Positions 58,068 through 64,000 of a DNA stretch of 64,000 nucleotides are shown piece by piece. The first letter of the stretch is position 1; each line of letters opens with the position of its first letter. The stretch spans positions 62,001-126,000 of the forward strand of contig DASTSO010000023.1 in NCBI GenBank assembly GCA_035760645.1. The letters run 5' to 3'. Position numbers and translations under genes: made by a program. The DNA comes from DASSTY01 sp035760645. Its GTDB lineage: Bacteria; Gemmatimonadota; Gemmatimonadetes; Gemmatimonadales; GWC2-71-9. Below the pieces are notes generated by a model. The model saw only the letters and a list, made by a program, of their open reading frames with translations. It had not been told where the DNA came from and made no database searches.

Positions 58068-60380
58068 TTAGGGTGTCGTCGAGTACCGCTCGAGCCCGCG
58101 CGCCCCGGCCTCCGTGGAGGCCGCGCCGCGGACGGTCATGCTGTCTCCCGCATGGGTTACCATCACGCTGATCGTGCCGTCGCGGTCGGTCCGCCAGACC
58201 GAGACGCCGTGCCCGCGGAGCCGCGCGAGCGCCGACGGCGCCGGGTGGCCGTAGCGGTTCCGCGCGCCCACGCTCACCACCCCGACCCGCGGCCCGAGCT
58301 CGGCGAGCCAGCGGTCGGACGAGCTCCCGGCGCTGCCGTGGTGCCCCACCTTGAGGAGCGCCACCCGGCCCACCCGGCCCGCCAGGAGCGACTCGGCCGG
58401 AAACCCCGCGTCGCCGGCGAAGAGTGCCCGGAACCGGCCGTACTCGACGAGGAGCACCAGCGAGTCCTCGTTGAGGTCGTCGCCCCACTCGGTCCAGGCC
58501 GTGTCGGGGTGGAGCACGCTGAAGCGCACACCGTCCACCTCGAAGCGCTCGCCCGGCCGGCCCGGGTGCCAGCGGACGCCCGCGCCGGCCACGTCGTCGA
58601 GGAACTCGCGGTAGAGCGGGTCCGACACCAGCTCGCCCGGCTCGGTCACCAGCCGCACGGGAAGCCGCTCGAGGAGCGCGTCGGCACCGCCCAGGTGGTC
58701 GGCGTGCGCGTGCGAGACCACGAGGACGTCCACGGCCCGGACGCCCTGGCGCCGGAGGAACGGCACGACCACCTGGCGGCCCGCGTCCCGGCGCGGGTTC
58801 CGCGGATCGCGCGGGCCGGCGTCCACCACGATCCAGTGGCCGCCCGGGGTGCGCAGCGCGGCCGCATCGCCCTGCCCCACGTCGAGAAAATGTAACGCCA
58901 GCGTGCCCGGCCCGGCATCTCGCGCCCCGGTGGGCCGGAAGGCGAGCCCGCCCCAGAGCGCGGCCGTCGCGACCCAGCCCCAGCGCCGCAGCGCCTCGCG
59001 GCCGGTGGCCCGTCCCCGGATCCCCCAGAGGAGCGCGCCGAGGAGCGCCGCCCAGGGCAGCGCCACGGCGAGCCCCGGCTCCGCGGCGATGTGCCCGCCC
59101 GGCACGGCGGCGCCCACGGCCGCCAGGCGCTCGAGGAGGTCGAGGCCGAGCCCCGCGCCGGCCGCCATGGCGCCGGCCGCGGTCGAGGAGACGGGAGCGA
59201 GCAGGAGGCTCGCCGCCACCCCCGGCACGGCGACGGCCGCGACCGGGATCGCCGCGAAGTTGAGCCCGATGCCGACCACCGCCACGGTGCCCAGGGTGGC
59301 AGCCGTGAGCGGCGCGGTCGCCGCGGTGGCGCCGATGGAGCCGGTGAGCACGCGGCGCCACGCCTGCGGGCCCCAGGCGCGGTCGCTCCAGCGGGTCGCG
59401 GTCGTGGCGCCCCAGAGCGAGGCGGCCGAGAGCCAGGCGCCGAGGTCCACGAGCGCCCAGGGGTCGACGAACGTGACGACGAGGCAGCTCTGCAGGAGGA
59501 GCGGATCGGGTGCCACCCGGCGCTGCCGGACCCGGCCGAGGAGCAGCAGCGTGGCGAGCACCGCGGCGCGCGTCGCCGGCGGGGGCCAACCCAGGAAGGC
59601 GACGTAGCCCACCGCGACCGCGGTCGCCACGGCGAGCGAGCGGACGGGTCCCTGTCCTGCGAGCCGCGCGACGAGGGCGACCCAGGCGGCGATCAGGCCG
59701 ACGTGGAACCCCGAGATGCTGAGGATGTGCACCAGCCCCGAGTCGGCGAAGCGGTCGCGGAGCGCGCGGTCCACCCGCCCCCGCCGGTCGAGCATGAGCA
59801 TCTCGACGAGCGGCGCGCGGGTGCCGTAGAGCCGCGTCATCGCCGCGACGGTCGCGTTGCGGAGCCGCTCCCCGGGGCGCGCCGCGTCGCGCCGCTCGAG
59901 CACTCGCGAGACGAAGAGCATCCCGTCGGCGCGACCGAGTCCGTCGGGGCGCGGCGCCCAGCGCGCCTCGACCGTGGCGACCGTGCCGGCCCCGGCGGGC
60001 TCGCGGGGCGGCCAGCGCGCGGCGACCGGGCCATCGCACCAGCCCCCTCCCGCTGCGCCCGGGACGACCTCGACCGGCCCCCCGCTCCCATCCACCGGCT
60101 CGGCGAGCCGCACCGCGAGCCGCATGCGGCCCGTCGGCAGCGTCGCCGCGCAGGAGCGCGCCTCCCGCCGCCAGGCGACGAGCCCGAGCGCGAGGCCGAG
60201 CGCGGCGACGGTCGCCGCGAGCCGGAGCCGCGGGGCGCGGACCAGCCACGAGCCCGCGAGCGCGCCCGCGATCACGCACCAGCCCAGAACCGCGCCGGCG
60301 GGGGCGTAGAAACGCAAAAGGCCGGTCGCGAGACCGGCCCAGAAGGCACACGGGACGAGGTAGGCGGGGCGCGGGGTCAC
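58068..60380 (-). CDS. comEC: ComEC/Rec2 DNA-uptake channel
   Basis: 770 residues. An N-terminal membrane part includes the Competence domain (SGLVHILSISGFHVGLIAAWVALVARL) with many helices. The C-terminal metallo-beta-lactamase domain has FLDVGQGDAAAL, VVVSHAHADHLGGADALLE and LLKVGHHGSAGSSSDRWL, so the nuclease-like site appears intact. It passes single-stranded DNA through the inner membrane in transformation. comFB is 16 bp upstream. Confidence 0.95.
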   Translation of the reverse strand: MTPRPAYLVPCAFWAGLATGLLRFYAPAGAVLGWCVIAGALAGSWLVRAPRLRLAATVAALGLALGLVAWRREARSCAATLPTGRMRLAVRLAEPVDGSGGPVEVVPGAAGGGWCDGPVAARWPPREPAGAGTVATVEARWAPRPDGLGRADGMLFVSRVLERRDAARPGERLRNATVAAMTRLYGTRAPLVEMLMLDRRGRVDRALRDRFADSGLVHILSISGFHVGLIAAWVALVARLAGQGPVRSLAVATAVAVGYVAFLGWPPPATRAAVLATLLLLGRVRQRRVAPDPLLLQSCLVVTFVDPWALVDLGAWLSAASLWGATTATRWSDRAWGPQAWRRVLTGSIGATAATAPLTAATLGTVAVVGIGLNFAAIPVAAVAVPGVAASLLLAPVSSTAAGAMAAGAGLGLDLLERLAAVGAAVPGGHIAAEPGLAVALPWAALLGALLWGIRGRATGREALRRWGWVATAALWGGLAFRPTGARDAGPGTLALHFLDVGQGDAAALRTPGGHWIVVDAGPRDPRNPRRDAGRQVVVPFLRRQGVRAVDVLVVSHAHADHLGGADALLERLPVRLVTEPGELVSDPLYREFLDDVAGAGVRWHPGRPGERFEVDGVRFSVLHPDTAWTEWGDDLNEDSLVLLVEYGRFRALFAGDAGFPAESLLAGRVGRVALLKVGHHGSAGSSSDRWLAELGPRVGVVSVGARNRYGHPAPSALARLRGHGVSVWRTDRDGTISVMVTHAGDSMTVRGAASTEAGARGLERYSTTP
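60310..60339 (-). promoter_or_regulatory. Terminator-like hairpin within the comEC 5' coding region
   Basis: On the minus strand GGCCGGTC-TCGC-GACCGGCC is followed at once by TTTTGCGTTT. This is the shape of an intrinsic terminator, yet it lies within codons 14-24 of comEC. It could limit read-through from miaB-comFB or act as an attenuator. Confidence 0.5.
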
Positions 60381-60396
60381 CGCGCCCCCTGCGTCC

Positions 60397-60681
60397 CTAC
60401 GAGGCGGCGGCGCCCGTGTGCTTGCACCTCGGCGCGAGGCCCACGATGCGGAAGCCCTCCATCAGCGCGACGTCGATCCGCGCCCGGCTCTGGTCCTTCT
60501 CGAGGTCGAGCTCGGAGATGACCGTCCCCTGCCGGCTCGCGACGTAGCGCGCGGGCAGCCGGTTCAGCGCGTAGACCAGGACGTCCGCGCGGCACATCTC
60601 GCAGCCGCAGAAGTCGGGAAAGTGCGGACGCAGCTTGTCGTACGCCTGGAGCACGTGCTCCTCGACGAGGTTCTGGATCAT
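60397..60681 (-). CDS. comFB: ComFB-like late competence protein
   Basis: 94 residues matching the ComFB family: MIQNLVEEHVLQAYDKLRPHF, CGCEMCRADVLVYALNRLPARYV and a tail with one more cysteine (CKHTG). In cyanobacteria ComFB-type proteins have been tied to c-di-nucleotide signalling and competence. Here it is between miaB (4-nt overlap) and comEC, which supports a DNA-uptake role. Confidence 0.85.
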   Translation of the reverse strand: MIQNLVEEHVLQAYDKLRPHFPDFCGCEMCRADVLVYALNRLPARYVASRQGTVISELDLEKDQSRARIDVALMEGFRIVGLAPRCKHTGAAAS

Positions 60682-62012
60682 AGCACCACGAGTGAAGGGG
60701 CGGAGGGGCGGGCGCCGAGCAGCGCGCCCGTGAAGGTCGAGCCGGTCGTGCCGGTGAGGCGTACCGTATGGTACTCCCCGATCGCGGTGGCCGGAAGATC
60801 GAGCAGCACGAGGTGGTTGGTCCGGGTGCGGCCGAGCATGAGGCCGCCGCGCTTCGCGGGCCGCTCGACCAGCACCTCGTGCTCGCTCCCGACCCGCCCC
60901 ATGTTCTTCCGCCGCGCCTGCGCGCGCATCGTCTCGATCAGCCGCTCGAGGCGCGCGCTGGCGACGTCGTCCGGGACCTCGTCGCGCGCGGCGAGCTTCA
61001 CGGCGGGCGTCCCCTCGCGCACCGAGTACTTGAAGGTGTACGCGTCGTCGAGATCGGCCTCCACGACCGCCGAGAGCGTCTCCTCGAACTGCGCGTCCGT
61101 CTCGCCCGGGAAGCCGACGATGACGTCGGTCGAGAAGGTGATCCCGGGGATGGCCGCCCGGAGGCGCGCCACCACCTCGAGGTACTGCTCGCGCGTGTAG
61201 CGCCGGAGCATCCGCTTGAGGACCGCGTTCGAGCCGCTCTGGAGCGGCAGGTGCACGTGCTCGCACACCGCGGGCGTCGTGGCCATCGCCTCGACGACGC
61301 GCTCGGTGAAGTCGGTCGGGTACGGGCTCGTGAAGCGGATCCGCCGCACCCCGTCCACCGCGCCCACGGCGCGCAGCAGGTCGGCGAAGTCGTGCGTGCC
61401 GTCGTGGTAGCTGTTGACGGTCTGGCCGAGGAGGGTGACCTCGGTCGTTTCCTGCTCCACCAGCACGCGCACCTCGGCGACCACGTCCTCCAGCTTACGG
61501 CTCCGCTCGGGCCCGCGCGTGTACGGAACGATGCAGAAGGTGCACCGGTAATCGCAGCCGCGCTGCACCGTGACGAACTGCGTCGGCGCGGCGTCGCGCA
61601 CCGGCGGGACGTCCTCGTAGTGCTCCCAGGAGCGGAAGTCGGTGTCGCTCACCCGCTCCCCCGCCGCGGCCTGGCCCAGGAGCCCCGGGAGGTTGCGGTA
61701 GGCGTCGGGCCCCACGACGAGATCCACCCGGGCGGTCTGCGCCAGCAGCTTCGGGCCCAGCCGCTGCGCCATACAGCCGACGACCCCCAGGAGGTCGCCG
61801 GGGCGCTTGTGCCGCAGCAGCTCGCCCACGCGGCCGATCACCCGCTGCTCGGCGTTGTCGCGCACGGCGCAGGTGTTCACCAGCATGACGTCGGCCTCCT
61901 CGGGCGCGTCGGTGCGCTCGTAGCCGTCGCGTCCCAACACCCCGAACATCAGCTCGGTGTCGGCGACGTTCATCTGGCAGCCGTAGGTCTCGATGTAGAC
62001 GCGCTTGGTCAT
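60678..62012 (-). CDS. miaB: MiaB tRNA methylthiotransferase
   Basis: 444 residues. The N-terminal UPF0004 domain has three cysteines (ETYGCQMNVAD, VNTCAVRDNAE, VGCMAQRLG); the radical-SAM cluster is CDYRCTFCIVPYTRGPERSR; a TRAM domain ends the protein. It adds the methylthio group to i6A37 of tRNAs. No Shine-Dalgarno is seen; a -10-like TAGATT is 8 bp upstream. Confidence 0.96.
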   Translation of the reverse strand: MTKRVYIETYGCQMNVADTELMFGVLGRDGYERTDAPEEADVMLVNTCAVRDNAEQRVIGRVGELLRHKRPGDLLGVVGCMAQRLGPKLLAQTARVDLVVGPDAYRNLPGLLGQAAAGERVSDTDFRSWEHYEDVPPVRDAAPTQFVTVQRGCDYRCTFCIVPYTRGPERSRKLEDVVAEVRVLVEQETTEVTLLGQTVNSYHDGTHDFADLLRAVGAVDGVRRIRFTSPYPTDFTERVVEAMATTPAVCEHVHLPLQSGSNAVLKRMLRRYTREQYLEVVARLRAAIPGITFSTDVIVGFPGETDAQFEETLSAVVEADLDDAYTFKYSVREGTPAVKLAARDEVPDDVASARLERLIETMRAQARRKNMGRVGSEHEVLVERPAKRGGLMLGRTRTNHLVLLDLPATAIGEYHTVRLTGTTGSTFTGALLGARPSAPSLVVL

Positions 62013-62020
62013 GGGGTGGG

Positions 62021-62026
62021 AATCTA
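62021..62026 (-). promoter_or_regulatory. -10-like box directly before miaB
   Basis: TAGATT, 8 bp before the miaB ATG, the same distance and sequence as at mutL. No clear -35 was found at 16-18 bp. Candidate leaderless promoter. Confidence 0.35.
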
Positions 62027-62042
62027 ATCGGCGGGACTCCAG

Positions 62043-62150
62043 GGCGGGACGGCGGGGACGGCGTGACGCCGGGAGGGCCCCGATGTAAGACGAGCCTCCG
62101 ATGAAGACACCGGAGGCTCGCGCGTTTGCTGGGTTTCCCGCCGTCCCGCC
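62043..62150. repeat. Nested inverted-repeat element, copy 2
   Basis: Outer arms GGCGGGACGGCGGG (62043-62056) and its exact complement (62137-62150) enclose inner arms CGAGCCTCCG (62091-62100) and CGGAGGCTCG (62111-62120). The inner arm is identical to the core of copy 1 at 9131-9162. A further CCGCCGTCCCGCC tract lies at about 62188-62200, next to the stop of the downstream-listed outer-membrane gene. Confidence 0.85.
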
Positions 62151-62201
62151 CGCGTGCAGCCGGGACTTCCCGGCCGACGGAGCCTCCCGCCGTCCCGCCT
62201 C

Positions 62202-63377
62202 CTACGGCCGCACCGCGACCCCGATCCCCACCAGGAACGCCCGCTCGGAGTAGCCCGGGCCGCCGTTGCGCCAGACGTGCTCGAGGGAGAGGTCGATCGC
62301 GACGCGGTTGGTGTTGCGGTCGGCGTCGCGGACGAAGGCGAGGCCGGTGCCCAGGGACACGCCGACCTCGTGCGGCTGCTCGCCCGGGAGGAGCAGGAAG
62401 GGGAGCGTGGCGTAGCGCGCGCCGAAGCGGATCGGGCGGCGCATCGGGTCGCGCGCGTCGGTCAGGTAGCGGCCGCCGACGGCGAGCTCCACGGTGTTGT
62501 CGGCGCCCGCCGCCCCCTGCTCGAGGAGCTGGCGGTTGGCGTCGCGCCAGGTGCGGAGGATCCCCTGCCCCTGCAGGTCGAGCCGCGGCGTGGGCCGGAC
62601 CCGGAGCCCCGCGCCCACCGTGTACGGCAGGTCCACGCGCGAGACGAGCGTCGAGTCGCGCTCGATCCGGAGGCGGCCGTCGCTGCGCGCCATGAGCGCG
62701 AGCTCGACCGGCCCGGTGGCGGCGACGAGACCGGCGGAGACGCCGACGCCGGCGTAGGAGATCTCGGCCCGCGTCCCCGCGTTGGGCGGCAGGTAGCTCG
62801 AGTCGCTGAAGCTGCGCAGGAGCTCCATCCGGTTCGACCCGGTGATGGCGTGGAACGCCGCGCCGAGGGTGAGGCCGCGCCCGAGGCGGTAGGCGGCGCC
62901 GAACCGGATGTCGTTGATGCCGCCGCGCGAGGTGAGCGTGTCGGTCGCCGTCACCGGCACGCCGCGCAGGTCGATCGTCGAGGTGGTCGCGAGCGTGAAG
63001 TCGCGCACCGTATAGCTCGAGAGGCTGACACCCAGCGCGAGCGGCAGGGTGCGGATCGGCCCCACCACCGCCATCTGCGGGAAGTGCGTGTCGCGCCCGC
63101 TCTCGGCGCCGGCCGGGTTCTCGCTCGACCGATAGTCCTGCAGCCCCGAGAAGGAGGCGGTGAGGACGTCGACGGCGCCCAGCGCCGCCGCGTTCTGGCT
63201 CGAGAGCGGGTCGAAGAGCCCGCCGCTGCCGGCGCTGCCGAGCGCGCCCGTCGAGAGCGCGCGACCCGGATAGCCGGGGCCGCGGACGCCGAACTGCGAG
63301 GACTGCGCCCGGAGCGCGGCCGGCGCGGCCGACGCGACGAGGCCCGCGGCGAGGGCGAGAGGGAGTAGGCGGCGCAC
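62202..63377 (-). CDS. Probable outer-membrane beta-barrel protein
   Basis: 391 residues from a GTG directly after the stop of the preceding gene. A signal peptide (LLPLALAAGLVASAAPAALRAQ) is followed by alternating beta strands with FadL/OMPP1-like features (FDPLSSQNAAALGAVDVLTA; IRFGAAYRLGRGLTLGAAFHAITGS). It ends in ERAFLVGIGVAVRP, not in an aromatic residue. Function unknown. Confidence 0.75.
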   Translation of the reverse strand: MRRLLPLALAAGLVASAAPAALRAQSSQFGVRGPGYPGRALSTGALGSAGSGGLFDPLSSQNAAALGAVDVLTASFSGLQDYRSSENPAGAESGRDTHFPQMAVVGPIRTLPLALGVSLSSYTVRDFTLATTSTIDLRGVPVTATDTLTSRGGINDIRFGAAYRLGRGLTLGAAFHAITGSNRMELLRSFSDSSYLPPNAGTRAEISYAGVGVSAGLVAATGPVELALMARSDGRLRIERDSTLVSRVDLPYTVGAGLRVRPTPRLDLQGQGILRTWRDANRQLLEQGAAGADNTVELAVGGRYLTDARDPMRRPIRFGARYATLPFLLLPGEQPHEVGVSLGTGLAFVRDADRNTNRVAIDLSLEHVWRNGGPGYSERAFLVGIGVAVRP

Positions 63378-64000
63378 TTACGGAGCCTCGAAGGGGAACG
63401 AGCGAGCGTAGGTGATCCGGAGCCGGGCCGCCGGGGCGCCCCCCGCGGCCTCGGTCTCCGACGAGCCGAGGAGCGCGCGCGCGAAGCTGGCGGCCTCCGG
63501 CAGGGCGCTGAGCGAGAGCGTCGCCGGGCGGCCGTTGGTGCCCTGCCAGAGCCGCACGAGGCGGGTGACGTCCACCGCGAGCGGCGCGGTCGAACCCGGC
63601 GCGAGCGGCGCGGTGGCGAAGGGCGCCTGGTCGCTCTCGTAGCGCGGCGACTTGGCGCCGATGTCCACGATGAGGTCGCGCAGCAGGAGCGCGGTCGTGT
63701 CGCTCGGCAGCCCGGTGATGGCGAAGCCGCCCGGCGGCGTCACGGGCGTCAGCTCGAGGGTGGCGCGCACGATCGAGGCCGTGTCGCGCAGCATCGGCGG
63801 GAGGTCGAAGCGCAGCAGCGCGCGCCGCGACGGCGCGTCGCCGACGACGACCGCCGAGGTCGCGGCCGGCAGCGGCTCGCGCCCGACGAAGGTGTTGTAG
63901 GCCGTGGTCCGGACGATCGACTGCTTCTGCAGCCCCGTGTCGGCGACCGCGACCCGGAGCCAGGTCGTGAAGGTCGGCGGCGCGGTGGACGTGCTGCTCC
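63378..64000 (-). CDS. Envelope-type protein of unknown function (5' end outside window)
   Basis: The last 207 codons are visible and the frame stays open to the window edge. The sequence is beta-rich and repetitive in character (RALLRFDLPPMLRDTASIVRA; TRLVRLWQGTNGRPATLSLSA) and resembles the DNRLRE/DUF4270-like beta-sandwich modules in secreted proteins that describe 'r.lLrFdLp'. It abuts the next gene with no gap (TAA then GTG), suggesting a two-gene operon. Confidence 0.7.
   Translation of the reverse strand, partial: SSTSTAPPTFTTWLRVAVADTGLQKQSIVRTTAYNTFVGREPLPAATSAVVVGDAPSRRALLRFDLPPMLRDTASIVRATLELTPVTPPGGFAITGLPSDTTALLLRDLIVDIGAKSPRYESDQAPFATAPLAPGSTAPLAVDVTRLVRLWQGTNGRPATLSLSALPEAASFARALLGSSETEAAGGAPAARLRITYARSFPFEAP

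Overview
The window is very GC-rich bacterial chromosome with dense protein coding, mostly on the minus strand. Outer-membrane proteins (a TonB-dependent receptor and two beta-barrel candidates) and lipoproteins indicate a diderm. Composition, gene content and the habit of overlapping start and stop codons by 4 nt fit Gemmatimonadota best. This is inference from gene content; no 16S rRNA gene is present.

Layout. 0-9 kb: the 5' part of mutL, then a complete Bat operon transcribed right to left: moxR, DUF58, a membrane protein, batA, a batB-batC fusion and a batD-batE fusion. 9-12 kb: rluB, scpB, scpA and an M50 protease. 12-13.6 kb: rpsT on the plus strand with its own promoter and a two-way terminator, then a coiled-coil zinc-ribbon protein. 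13.7-16.5 kb: pyrR-pyrB-pyrC. 16.6-18.3 kb: msrP-msrQ, periplasmic methionine sulfoxide repair. 18.4-22.8 kb: two tRNA-Ser genes (GGA and CGA) bracket a small accessory block with a ceruloplasmin-like two-domain multicopper oxidase, a haem-copper-oxidase-I-like membrane protein, a DUF2249/ScdA_N protein and a PH-domain zinc-ribbon protein. 22.8-29.8 kb: YHS protein, tadA, clpB, a secreted protein, selB and recO.

29.8-35 kb: a cobalamin riboswitch heads btuF-btuC-btuD-btuB for vitamin B12 uptake. A B12-dependent methylmalonyl-CoA mutase large subunit lies at 55.3 kb. 35-38 kb: a carboxypeptidase-regulatory-like membrane protein, a bifunctional nuclease and metK. 38-43.5 kb: a whole mannose-family PTS in one run (hprK, EIIA, EIIB, EIIC, EIID, HPr, EI). 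43.4-49.8 kb: hpf, a glycosyltransferase, nusB and ribD-ribE-ribBA-ribH. 49.8-54 kb: outer-membrane protein, purM, PfkB kinase, argS and fmdB. 54-60.4 kb: a PAF-acetylhydrolase-like hydrolase, mcmA, fbp and comEC. 60.4-64 kb: comFB, miaB and two envelope-type genes, the last cut by the window edge.

Regulation. Several transcription units share a sigma-70-type promoter of the form TTGNNN-N17-TANNTT (rpsT, pyrR, metK, fmdB, the B12 operon). In mutL, recO, miaB and pyrR the -10-like box lies only 6-11 nt before the start codon and no Shine-Dalgarno sequence is seen, so these mRNAs may be leaderless.

No CRISPR array, prophage, transposase, rRNA or origin was recognised. The strongest unexplained signals are a repeated nested inverted repeat (about 9.1 and 62.1 kb), intergenic heptanucleotide arrays (about 7.9 and 43.8 kb), the copper/respiratory block between the tRNA-Ser genes, and a terminator-like hairpin inside the start of comEC.
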